From Branchiostoma lanceolatum (lineage: Eukaryota; Chordata; Leptocardii; Amphioxiformes; Branchiostomatidae), in NCBI RefSeq assembly GCF_035083965.1, contig NC_089724.1, forward strand, positions 15,170,910 through 15,234,909: a stretch of DNA of 64,000 nucleotides. Direction: 5' to 3'. A model generated the notes under the pieces. It saw only the letters and a program-made list of their open reading frames with translations. It did not search any database and was not told where the DNA came from. Each line of letters opens with the position of its first letter. The first letter of the stretch is position 1. This document shows, piece by piece, positions 10,167 to 20,257 of this stretch. The position numbers and the translations under genes are program-made.

Positions 10167-11534
10167 ATGGCTGATCTGAAAGTCGTCACAGTAGCAGTCT
10201 TGGCCATTGCCTTGATCGCTACAGGTCAAAGTCGACAGAGAGAGGTAAAGCACTCAGATGCTGAGGCTCCGGACCTTGAAGAGCTGAACGAAGATCTAGA
10301 GGAAATGAACAACCTCTTCAATGAGCTAGAGATGCTGAACAAGATGCTCGACGAAATGGAGATGTCACCTGAAGAAGACGACCAGCACACCTCTGAGACT
10401 ACTTCGGGTGGAGAAGCAACGGAGGAAGAAACGGAGTCTGTGGATACCGCCGTGCCTCAAGAAGCTGTCAGTGATAAGTGTCATATCCACGAGAAGCACT
10501 CGAAGACTCTACAGCGCGTGAAACGACTGCGACGGAGTCTTCTCCGCAAACGTGGAGTGAAGGAATGGTTTTGCGACAAGCTGTTAGATTCGTCCGAGGA
10601 AAGGTACGCGATACACGTAAACGAATATCAATTTAAATAGAGTGTCTGTGTCTCTGTAAATGTATGGTTTTCCGTCTAACAACACATTTATATACATGTC
10701 CAGAGCTCAAAGGTATTTTAGAACATGTAAAACTCTCAAATACCAGTCCTACGGAAAGGCTGTAAAACAAGTTCCGTGGGTCGATCATGACCAGTAGGCA
10801 TGAAAGCACGAAGCTTCGTTTTCGTTTCAAGGCATGCTCATTTGAGGAGAATCATGATGCTTTTTTCAAGTAGCTAGTGGTAATGCAATGCGGCTTCACT
10901 ACGGCTCGTCTAAGGACGAAAAATAAACTGTTGAAGCTTTGTCGTGTGTTGGGCCGGGCTGTATTTTTCTCAGTACTGAGCTTTGTGCAAGTCGATGAAA
11001 ACAAATATCATGAGATTATTGTACTCATGAAGGTTTTTGATCCATCTCTCTTCATATTTCAAACCAGGCCCAGAGGGAAACGAGGGGTAAGGGACAGGCT
11101 CTGGATGGTGTTCTGTATTCCTGGTCCCGCCAGTGCCTCCAGTGCTAGCTCTTCTTCAGAAGAAAGGTAAGATATTGCTTAACAATTTCTGTCAGTTTTG
11201 TCACGTGCCGTTTTCTAGAATCCTAAGCGCTTAAGATTTTGATGTTCAATGGTATTAATTTCCCAAGATGTATGCCTTCAAACATGCTTCCCAGGAAACG
11301 TTTACTTCGGCCTCCCTATCAATTGCAAAGTATCCTTTATACATTATTTGTTTATACTATGATTGCACAAATCATCCTATGTAACCGGCATGGGCAGTTA
11401 GATTTTCGACAGGACAGTATCATGATATCATTGTCTTTTGTGGAGATGTAGCACCAGTGTTCCAGAATGAGAAGTGTGAAGTGTGAGTATTTGTCCTTTT
11501 CTTTTATCTTAGGCGCCTACCAAAGCTCGGGTGA
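10167..11534 (+). CDS. two-cysteine secreted peptide precursor, copy 2
   Basis: Coding exons 10167-10603, 11068-11166 and 11513-11534, with both introns in phase 2, give 185 aa. The ATG at 10167 is used because the upstream in-frame ATG at 10119 lies in the first intron and is closed by a stop in copy 3. Signal peptide 1-20 (MADLKVVTVAVLAIALIATG). A long acidic, coiled-coil-like spacer (about 33-100, LEELNEDLEEMNNLFNELEM...) probably shields the cationic peptides. After the basic stretch RVKRLRRSLLRKR comes peptide 1 GVKEWFCDKLLDSSEERPR, then GKR, then peptide 2 GVRDRLWMVFCIPGP with an S/A/E-rich tail. The peptide cysteines are C136 and C162; C105 is an additional one in the spacer. Poly(A) signal ATTAAA at 11709. 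Function unknown. Confidence 0.8.
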
Positions 11535-13209
11535 AGACTGCTATGTCGGATGACGTCATGAAGTGCTCATCCAATCTGGAGGCTATCTGAAGTTGACACA
11601 GAATGGTCACTGTGGCATTCAAGCCGTCAATATGGAAAACGTAGAAGTTTGACAGAAAAGCCATGCTGTTCGTTTTGAGTGAATGATGTCACACGTCTTT
11701 ATACAGAAATTAAATGACTTAATGTAGTGATGTGTTTTTGCCTACTAACACGTATTATACATAATGTAGAATGCCAGCTTTGTAAACCACGGAAACGATT
11801 GGAACCGAAGTGTGCAACCAGTTGCCTTGTCGTAAAATGCCGAATGAGCTACATGGCAGAGCAATGCATTGCTTCCAAGATCATAGATAGTGCTGAGGTG
11901 ATCCAACTACAGGTTACATCACAACATCGACATGAAATATCTAAAGCTGTATATCCTGTGAAACGGAAGGATAAGCATTATAGGCTTTGAATGCCAAAAG
12001 ATGACAGAGATACATTTGTGTACATGTAGTGGAAAACGAATTCCGTATGAAACAACTAGTACATTACCTTCCCCAGAAAGATCACTAGTCCCTGTACTTA
12101 GAACACATAATAAAGTAGAATTGTAATTACGAAATGTTGTACATGTGCTATGCACATTTTCTCTTTTTCTTTTGGGACACTGATTTAATACCATTTCTCT
12201 TTCCGGAGAGTCAGCATATTGTGTGTGACCAAGTACTTCATATTTTATATAACCTATGAACTAGAGCAAACCAAGGCTGCAACAGATCAAATCGATCAAA
12301 ATAAAACCATTTTTATCACACCTTAACTTAGACCTTAGATCTTCCCGCAACTGTGTTGCATTGGTCGACTTGGTTACGGACTCTCTCCCTACCAATAGTA
12401 ACATTGAATACTAAATACGTGACAAATAGGAACATACATAATTTTACATTCTGTAAGAAAGAGGTGAACCTATCATTTTTGCATGTTGTGGAACCTTGAA
12501 ACATAACCTTTTAGCGATTGATGTTTGCAGCAATTTTTGGCCTATAAGTCATGGTTTAAAACCTAACACACATACTCTAAGTATCAACTTAATGTTTCAA
12601 ATGATAGAATAATGCGTTTCAAATAGTACATGTATTTTCCGAATGCCGCGATCCAATGAATATGTTTTCCGGATGCTCTGTTATAACCCGGCACTCTCTA
12701 AACTAAGATGTATGGTATTCACCAGAAAAGTTATGGCAACCACACATCTTTATGGTGTACACCATTTCAGCACCTTGAATGGGTGTGAGCGACAAAGTTT
12801 TCTTTATCCATGCACGTATACGAGACACTCGTTGGTATTCATTCATGGTCAAGTTTGAGCAATTTGCTATAATTATACTATAACGTCGCCCACTTACATA
12901 AGTGTATATCATAAATAATGCAACATAGGTGCCAACTCAAAACTTATGTTCCAGTCATCGTAAATAGATAGAAGTAGACAGAACATCGTGTGCTATAACA
13001 AGTGACCAACTGTGGGCTTGACTTCCCTTGAGCTCCTGATATTTAGTACTTTTTGCGACATCTTCAAGTTGTTTTTACGAGCAAATAAGGAGGTAGACGG
13101 ACTTAGAGTGCTCGGTGAACAAACGAGACTCAAGACAGTGCTGCTAGAGAAACCAGAACCAGCGCAAAATCCGCGGATAGTGAAGACGGCGAGGCAGTCA
13201 CTGTCCAAG

Positions 13210-14352
13210 ATGGCGGCGCGGGGGCCCCCCTCCCACTCGAACAAGCATGACCAGGCAGAGAGGGTCGAACCACTGTTCGTGCAAGTTTCGGACATCTGCA
13301 TCAGCACGGGAGACGAATCACTGGGATGCCTAGAGATCTGCCTTGCGGCTGAGGATGTCTCGGGACCGGTCACAATCCTTGGGGCACAACCTCAAGGTAG
13401 AGGTAAAACCCACTGGCGCCTGTACCCTCGTACCAACCAGGACCGCCTAGCTCTGATACAAGCAGGAGCCATCACACTCCGGGGGCAAGAAGCTTCACTA
13501 CTACAGAAAAACCCGTTCGTCGTAAGACCGGGGGCTACAACAACAAGAGTGATCGTAAGTAACGTGCCGCTGTCGTACGACAATGAAGAAATCAGTAAGA
13601 CTCTAAGCGCAAGAGGCTATAAGATGATGAGCCGAGTGATAGACGAAAGAGCTCGAAACAAAGAGGGCAAACTTACACGTTTTTTGACTGGCAGAAGATT
13701 CATGTATATTGAAAAGCCCAGCACACCGCTCCCTCCCAAGATATCTGTGGGAGCTTTTGTAGCCGAGTTCTACCACAGAGAGCAGAAGGAGGCCAGTCGG
13801 TCCAGAGCACAAAAATGCAGTAACTGCCTGCAGGAAGGGCACCATAGAAGTACGTGTGAAAACGAGGTCATATGCCACCAGTGTAAGAAACCTGGGCACA
13901 AGAAAGGTGATCCAGCATGCGTACTAGAAGATCAAGAAGTCACCATCACCAGTGTACCTGATGAGACCCTCACCAACCACACAAGCAACAACAGTAATGC
14001 AGAAGCTGGGATGGAGCCGGGACAGGAGAGTGACACAGGAGACGAGGCCTCTGACGTAGAAGAGACGAATGGAGAGCCGATCCTGGACAACCCTGAGGGA
14101 AGGACAGGAACCAGACAACCCAAGGGACGTGCATACTCCACAAGAAGTAGGACTCATAGCAACGTAAACAGCCAGAAACACACCGGAGAAGACAAAGGGA
14201 ACAATGACTCTGAGAATAATACCCCTGATGTACATGGAGATGGACAACGGGACTCAACACAACCATCAATTGAACTGTGGTTAAAAGAACAGAGAAAAGC
14301 AAAAGGGAAGCAAACTGCAAAAGGAAGTAAGTCAAGGAAAAAAACTACATGA
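13210..14352 (+). CDS. LINE ORF1 protein
   Basis: 380 aa from the first in-frame ATG (MAARGPPSH...). The central part (RVIVSNVPLSYDNEEISKTL...) resembles the RNA-binding region of Tx1-type ORF1 proteins. Two zinc knuckles follow: CSNCLQEGHHRSTC (C-x2-C-x4-H-x4-C) and the variant CHQCKKPGHKKGDPAC. The C-terminus is acidic, then basic and disordered. Its expected role is to bind LINE RNA and form the RNP. The frame is open upstream to 13012, so a longer N-terminus from a non-ATG codon cannot be excluded. Confidence 0.85.
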   Translation: MAARGPPSHSNKHDQAERVEPLFVQVSDICISTGDESLGCLEICLAAEDVSGPVTILGAQPQGRGKTHWRLYPRTNQDRLALIQAGAITLRGQEASLLQKNPFVVRPGATTTRVIVSNVPLSYDNEEISKTLSARGYKMMSRVIDERARNKEGKLTRFLTGRRFMYIEKPSTPLPPKISVGAFVAEFYHREQKEASRSRAQKCSNCLQEGHHRSTCENEVICHQCKKPGHKKGDPACVLEDQEVTITSVPDETLTNHTSNNSNAEAGMEPGQESDTGDEASDVEETNGEPILDNPEGRTGTRQPKGRAYSTRSRTHSNVNSQKHTGEDKGNNDSENNTPDVHGDGQRDSTQPSIELWLKEQRKAKGKQTAKGSKSRKKTT

Positions 14353-14420
14353 ACTGTGTAAATAATATATCATGTTGTCAGAGGTTTCCATTTCAAAACT
14401 CCACAAATGTTTAAATCACC

Positions 14421-17400
14421 ATGAATACATGTAAAAACATTAAACTGATTTCCTTTAATTGTAGAGGAATCAGATCATATACTAAAAGACTCAAGATTAT
14501 GTCTTGGTTAAAAAAGAAAAAGGCTGACATTTATCTATTACAGGAGACTTATCTGACAAATGATATGAAACATACTATTGATAAGCAATGGGCAGGTAAA
14601 ACCATTCACTCATTTGGAACAAACCATAGTAGAGGTGTAAGCATTCTCTTTGATAATAACCTACCTATGGAAATCCTTGAGCAAAAAACAGACACTGAAG
14701 GAAGAAAAATTGTTGTTAACTTCAAACTGTATAATGAGAAGTATACTCTACTATGTATATATGCACCAAATGGGCAAAAGGAAAGAACTGTTTTCTTCCA
14801 AAATACTCAAGAATGGTTACACGACTGGAATTGCTACTCAATGTTGGTCGGAGGTGATTTTAACTCCATCTTTGATAAAAATCTAGACAAAAGTGGTGGC
14901 TCTTCTCTAAACCATGGAAAAAATGAATCCTTGAGAGACCTTTGCTCCCATTTTGATCTTATAGACATTTTTCGCCATCTACACCCGATGGATAAAAGTT
15001 TCACATGGAGACAAAAAACACCTCTTATAGCATGTAGACTTGACTACTGGTTTGTCTCAAGCACTCTGGTTGCAGATGTTTTTGAGGCTGACCATTATGC
15101 TAGCATATGTAGCGACCATAGTGCTGTGTTTATTAATTTGCACAGCAGAGAAGCACCAAGAGGAAATGGATTCTGGAAACTAAATGTTAACCTTTTAACG
15201 GATCCAGGATATAAGCAAGAAATAGAAAAGGTCATTGATGATACAAAAGAAGAACTGAAACATTATACACCTGACATGATATGGGAAATATGTAAAATGA
15301 AGATAAAAGAACTATCTATAAGCTGGTCCAAGCATAAAAATAAAGAGAGAAACAAACTAGAAAAGGAACTAGAAAATAGACTAAAAAGATTAGAACAAAA
15401 TTTAGATACTGACTTAAATCCCCAAACCTTGACTGAATATGAGAATGTTAAAACACAGTTAGAAAGTATTATTCAGGAAAAGGCAAAAGGACAGCAGATA
15501 AGAGCAAAGACAAAATACATTACAGAAGGAGAAAAGCCTACAAAGTACTTCCTAAATTTAGAAAACAAAAAACAAAGTCAAAACTGTATAACCTCATTAG
15601 AAAATGGGAAAATACACGACCAGGTAGAAATACTAAAGGAATGTAGAAGTTTTTATCAAACGCTATACTCCTCCAAAAATGTACCTGATGATAAAATTGA
15701 GAACTATCTCACTTCAGTCAATATTCAGAAAACACTATCTGATGAAGAAAAAGAAAGGTGTGACAAACCAATTACATTGCAGGATTGTGAAGAAGCTGTA
15801 TTAGGTATGAAACTAGGTAAAACCCCTGGATGTGATGGATTACCACCTGAATTTTATAAGCTCTTTTGGCCTTCAATAGGAAGTTTAGTGCACTCTGTTA
15901 TCTGCTGGGCACTCAATGAAGGCAAGTTGCCACAGTCTTTCAGAAAAGCCATGCTAAGACTAATATTTAAAAATGGAGACCCAGAAACACTTACCAATTG
16001 GAGACCGATAAGCCTATTAAATACTGATTATAAAATCCTAGCCTTTATCTTGGCCAATAGGATTAAACCCCATCTAGAAAACCTAATTAACAAGGATCAA
16101 TGTGCCTACATTAAAGGGAGATTTATAGGACAAAACGTTAGATTAATACAAGATATAATTGATTTCTGTGACACTAAAAATCTACAAGGAATGGTGTTAT
16201 TTTTAGATTTCGAAAAAGCTTTCGATTGTGTGGAACATAACTTTATGTTTAAGGTCTTAGAGAAGTTCAATTTTGGCCCCAACTTTATACAATGGGTCAA
16301 AATTATCTACACTGACTGCCTAGCTTCAGTTATTAACAATGGGTGGAAAACAGCTAGCTTTCAAATTCAGAGAGGTATAAGACAAGGATGCCCCTTAAGT
16401 GCCTTGCTTTTTTTATTTGTGGCAGAAATCTTATTTTATAGTGTGCAAACCAATAGTAACATTAAGGGTATAAAAGTGAATGAAGAAGAGATAAAACTCT
16501 GCCAAGTAGCTGACGACACTACAGTATTCTTATCAACAGAGGAATCACTACATGAAGCACTTAGATGTCTTAGGTCATTCTCAAGTGTTGCTGGACCCAT
16601 TCTAAATAAAGCCAAGACAAAAGGATTGTGGATAGGCACATGGAAGACAAAAAAGAAGGACATAGGGGGAATTACATGGCCGTTAACACCAATAAAATCA
16701 CTGGGTGTGTACTTTGGTCATTGTAGTAAGAGTTTAATAAAATTAAACTGGGAAGACAAAGTGAAACAGATAAAGACAATACTTAACACCTGGCGACAAA
16801 GAAATCTTACACTTTTTGGAAAAATTACCATTGTAAAATCATTAGCAGCGGCTAAAGTAACATATATCATGAATGTAATGCCAGCACCCTTGTCTATATT
16901 GAAAGAATTAAACACTGCTTTTTTCAACTTTGTGTGGAGTGGAAAAGGGGATAAAATAAAAAGAAAAACATTGGTTGGAAATTACGACCAAGGTGGGCTT
17001 CGAATGCTGGATATATACAGTGTAAAGGATGCCCTACTTGCCTCATGGGCCAAACGAATATGTAATGGTAGTGGCTCTTGGAGACATATACCTTCTCACT
17101 TTCTCTCAGCAGTAATGGGAAGTGTGAATCTAGTTTTTGAAATGAATTGGATTGAAGAAAAGCACTTGAGTGAGTTACCTATCTTCTACAAACAGATCAT
17201 TGCTGCTTGGCAAAATGCAAATGCTGTTTGTACAAAGCCACATACAACAGAGAACATTCAAAACCAGGTTATCTGGGGGAATAGACATGTATTATCACAA
17301 GGTAAACCCTTGTTTTACTCCCATTGGATTAAATCTGGTTTTATATATATAAAAGACATACTGCATAATGGTAAACTTCTAGCAGATAAGACCTGTTTTC

Positions 17401-18170
17401 AGAAGTTGAAAATAAAGCGAAACTGGGCTTGTGAGCTCCTGACTTTAAAACAAGCTATACCTAGACAGTGGAAATGTGGGACTTGTAATGTATCCAGTAA
17501 GAAAAATGAAGCATTGCCCACTTTGTATGTGCTTTCTGCGAAAAAGGTGAAAACTGTAGACACTATTAAAACCTCTGATTTATATCAAAATGTTGTTCAA
17601 CAAAAATTTATGTCACCATATGTGGAAAAGAAATGGGAAATGTTTTTTGAGTGTAAGTTCAACTGGAAAAACATATGGCAGAACCAGATAAATCCCACAT
17701 TGGGAACACATATGTCACAAACTAATTATAAAATACTGCACGAAATACTACCTTGTGGAAAACTTTTGTATGTTTGGAAAAATATGTCGAGCAAATGTAA
17801 TATATGTAACTGTGTTGAGGATTACAAGCATCTTTTTTTAACGTGTAAATGTCTCACAACATTCTGGAAAAACTTTTGTAATGTGATATATAAATGTTTT
17901 AAGTGTACTATAGAAGTAAGCCTGATAGAAATTGTACTGGGATATAAAACAAACCACCCCTATAACACATCTGAAATATATGTAACAATCAATTTACTTA
18001 TATGCATTGCAAAGAAAGTCATATTTAGAAACTGGTGTAATAACAGAAACAGTGACAAGTACATACCAATAGACATATTCAGCATTTTTAAATCAGAAGT
18101 CAATTTACTTTTCAATCTGGTAAACAACAGAAACAATAGAACATGCAAGCATGTACTGTCCAATTTGTGA
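14421..18170 (+). CDS. LINE ORF2: endonuclease/reverse transcriptase
   Basis: 1249 aa. The N-terminal APE-like endonuclease has the expected motifs: SFNCRGI near residue 10, LLQETYL, GGDFNS (about 150), RLDYWFVS and SDHSAVF (about 235). The RT core follows: GKTPGCDGLPPEFYK, RLIFKNGDPETLTNWRPISL, KGRFIGQNV, LFLDFEKAFDCV, RGIRQGCPLSALLF and the catalytic VADDTTVF. The C-terminal part has a CNICNCVEDYKHLFLTC zinc-like motif. All catalytic motifs seem present and there is no internal stop. It performs target-primed reverse transcription for the element. Tx1/L1 placement is by motif style, not by phylogeny. Confidence 0.93.
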   Translation: MNTCKNIKLISFNCRGIRSYTKRLKIMSWLKKKKADIYLLQETYLTNDMKHTIDKQWAGKTIHSFGTNHSRGVSILFDNNLPMEILEQKTDTEGRKIVVNFKLYNEKYTLLCIYAPNGQKERTVFFQNTQEWLHDWNCYSMLVGGDFNSIFDKNLDKSGGSSLNHGKNESLRDLCSHFDLIDIFRHLHPMDKSFTWRQKTPLIACRLDYWFVSSTLVADVFEADHYASICSDHSAVFINLHSREAPRGNGFWKLNVNLLTDPGYKQEIEKVIDDTKEELKHYTPDMIWEICKMKIKELSISWSKHKNKERNKLEKELENRLKRLEQNLDTDLNPQTLTEYENVKTQLESIIQEKAKGQQIRAKTKYITEGEKPTKYFLNLENKKQSQNCITSLENGKIHDQVEILKECRSFYQTLYSSKNVPDDKIENYLTSVNIQKTLSDEEKERCDKPITLQDCEEAVLGMKLGKTPGCDGLPPEFYKLFWPSIGSLVHSVICWALNEGKLPQSFRKAMLRLIFKNGDPETLTNWRPISLLNTDYKILAFILANRIKPHLENLINKDQCAYIKGRFIGQNVRLIQDIIDFCDTKNLQGMVLFLDFEKAFDCVEHNFMFKVLEKFNFGPNFIQWVKIIYTDCLASVINNGWKTASFQIQRGIRQGCPLSALLFLFVAEILFYSVQTNSNIKGIKVNEEEIKLCQVADDTTVFLSTEESLHEALRCLRSFSSVAGPILNKAKTKGLWIGTWKTKKKDIGGITWPLTPIKSLGVYFGHCSKSLIKLNWEDKVKQIKTILNTWRQRNLTLFGKITIVKSLAAAKVTYIMNVMPAPLSILKELNTAFFNFVWSGKGDKIKRKTLVGNYDQGGLRMLDIYSVKDALLASWAKRICNGSGSWRHIPSHFLSAVMGSVNLVFEMNWIEEKHLSELPIFYKQIIAAWQNANAVCTKPHTTENIQNQVIWGNRHVLSQGKPLFYSHWIKSGFIYIKDILHNGKLLADKTCFQKLKIKRNWACELLTLKQAIPRQWKCGTCNVSSKKNEALPTLYVLSAKKVKTVDTIKTSDLYQNVVQQKFMSPYVEKKWEMFFECKFNWKNIWQNQINPTLGTHMSQTNYKILHEILPCGKLLYVWKNMSSKCNICNCVEDYKHLFLTCKCLTTFWKNFCNVIYKCFKCTIEVSLIEIVLGYKTNHPYNTSEIYVTINLLICIAKKVIFRNWCNNRNSDKYIPIDIFSIFKSEVNLLFNLVNNRNNRTCKHVLSNL

Positions 18171-18465
18171 ACTGTGAACTGTTAAATCTGTATTTTTTGT
18201 ATGTATTGTATTTTGAGTATTTTGAATAAAGCTTTGTAAAAAAAAAAAAAAAAAAAACTGTGATATCTTTACTAAGTATGTTTACTATGATGATGTAGTG
18301 TGGTTTAACTTCTTGACAGATGAACACATTGTCTGTCTTTGCTAGGCCGTCCACATACAAACTATATGCATGATGGTGAAGGGCAGGACACTTAGACGCA
18401 ACAATGGGGGTAAGATTGTGATAATGACACATTGTAATTTCCCATTTAAACTTCAACTTCATGTT

Positions 18466-18471
18466 TATAAA
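18466..18471 (+). promoter_or_regulatory. TATA box of peptide precursor copy 3
   Basis: TATAAA in the same context as 9869-9874, with an untranslated first exon ending at 18555 (ATCAG|gtgag). The LINE poly(A) tail ends about 210 bp upstream, so distal promoter sequence was displaced by the insertion. Confidence 0.65.
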
Positions 18472-18781
18472 GAAGGTGGCGCTTCTAACTGCGTACCATT
18501 TACTCGTGTGCTGATATACTGGGTCGGACCTATCTTTTACGTTGCCTAATATCAGGTGAGACTGAATACATCGCCGTTGCTTCCTTTGCTATCTTCTTTC
18601 ATTGCATTCCTCCAAAGGCACCTCGGCCTAGCGTCTGTGCTTGAGAAACCTTCTTAACTTGGTTCTGGACGGTGTTTTGTCGACATTTAGTCCACTTCGA
18701 ATTCGTCATTCTGTCTGAAGCCCTGCGAAGGAAATGGCTGATCTGTAAACATGTCTTTCTGTTTTAAGCACCACGAAGAAG

Positions 18782-20058
18782 ATGGCTGATCTGAAAGTCG
18801 CCACAGTAGCAGTCTTAGCCATCGCCTTGATCGCTACAGGTCAAAGTCGACAGAGAGAGGTAAAGTCCTCAGATGCTGAGGCTCCGGACCTTGAAGAGCT
18901 GAACGAAGATCTGGAGGAAATGAACAACCTCTTCAATGAGCTAGAGATGCTGAACAAGATGCTCGACGAAATGGAGATGTCACCTGAAGAAGACGAAGAG
19001 CACACCTCTGAGACTATTTCGGGCGGAGAAGCAACAGAAGAAGAAACCGAGTCTGTGGATAATGCCGTTCCTCAAAAACCTGATAAGTGGCATATCCACG
19101 TCAAACACTCGAAGACCCTCCAGCGCGTGAAACGACTTAGACGGAGTCTTCTCCACAAAAGTGAAGTGAAGGAATGGTTTTGTGACAAGCTGATAGATTC
19201 GTCCGAGGAAAGGTACGCGATACCACGTAAACGAATATCAATTCAAATAGAGTATCTGGGTCTCTGTAAATGTGCTGTTTATTGTCTAACCACACAGTAA
19301 TATATATGTCCAGAACTAGTATTCAGAACATTGTAAAACTCTCAAATACAAGTCCTACAGAAAGCTTGTAAAACAAGGTATAGGACGATCATGATCGGTA
19401 GGATGATTTGTCGTGTGTTTGTATGTATATTCCCCAGTACTGAGCTTTGTAACTTGAAAGTCGATGAAAACAAATATTATGTGATTATTTTACTTACAAA
19501 AGTTTTTGATCCATCTCTCTACATATTTCAAACCAGGCCCAGAGGGAAACGAGGGGTAATGGACAAGCTCTGGATGGTGTTCTGTATTCCTGGTCCCTCC
19601 AGTGCCTCCAGTGCTAGCTCTTCTTCAGAAGAAAGGTGACCGTGATAGATTGCTAACGATTTCTGTCAGTTTTTCACCTGCCGTTTTCTAGAATCTTGAT
19701 GTTGAATGATATTCATTTCCCAAGACACATGCCTTCAAACATGCTTCTCAGGAAACGTTCAATTTAGCCTCCCTGTCAATGGCAAAGCATATCTTATACA
19801 TTATTTGTTGATACTATGATTGCACAAAGTATCCCATGTAGCCGGCATGGGCAGTTTAAGTTTCGACAGGACATTACTGTATTTTGTGAAGATGTAGCTC
19901 CAGTGTTCCAGAATGAGAAGTGTGGGGTGTCTAAACCGAAATTATATTTGTATTTTTCACAAATAATCGACGCAATTTTTTCTCATTTTTGTCCCTTTTT
20001 TTATTTCAGTCGCCTGCCAAAGCTTGGGAAAATACTGCTCGGTCGGATGACGTCATGA
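18782..20058 (+). CDS. two-cysteine secreted peptide precursor, copy 3
   Basis: Exons 18782-19212, 19537-19635 and 20010-20058, phase-2 introns, 192 aa. It is almost the same as copy 2: signal peptide MADLKVATVAVLAIALIATG, acidic spacer, RVKRLRRSLL. The site before peptide 1 has changed from RKRGVKEW to HKSEVKEW, so the dibasic cut present in copy 2 is lost here and peptide 1 may be released with a longer N-terminus. Peptide cysteines are conserved (WFCDKL and LWMVFC); the spacer Cys of copy 2 is absent. The C-terminus is longer (SRLPKLGKILLGRMTS) because the TGA of copy 2 is not present. ATTAAA at about 20205 could serve as poly(A) signal. Confidence 0.8.
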
Positions 20059-20257
20059 AGTGCTTATCCAATCTGGAGGCTATCTGAAGATGGCACAGGA
20101 TGGTCACGGTGGCATTCAAGCCGTCAATGTGGAAAACGTAGAAGTTTGACAGGAAAGCAATGCTGTTCGTTTTGAGTGAATGATGTTACACGTCTTTATA
20201 TAGAAATTAAATGAGTTCATGTAGTGATGTATGTATGCCTACTTACACTTATAATTA

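Larger units (their letters stand above)
9366..12730. repeat. tandem segmental duplication, unit A
   Basis: About 3.4 kb containing the whole gene at 10167-11534 plus its promoter and flanks. It is repeated as unit B (about 12731-22370) in direct orientation. Matching landmarks: TATGGTGTACACC at 9374 and 12751; GCAACATAGGTGCC at 9536 and 12918; TTTATAAAGAAGG at 9868 and 18465; both gene copies; CCTATAAGTCATGGTTT near 12541 and 22291. Confidence 0.85.
13015..18258 (+). mobile_element. full-length Tx1/L1-like non-LTR retrotransposon (LINE)
   Basis: Two open, non-overlapping ORFs (13210-14352 and 14421-18170) are followed by a short 3' UTR with AATAAA at 18225 and a 21-base A tail (18238-18258). 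ORF1 has CCHC knuckles. ORF2 has an APE-type endonuclease, a reverse transcriptase and a C-terminal Cys/His motif. The 5' edge is placed by comparison with unit A; a short candidate target duplication is CTGTG (about 13010-13014 and 18259-18263). Both ORFs are intact and the tail is pure A, so insertion was recent and the copy may still be competent. It sits upstream of the promoter of peptide gene copy 3. Confidence 0.9.
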
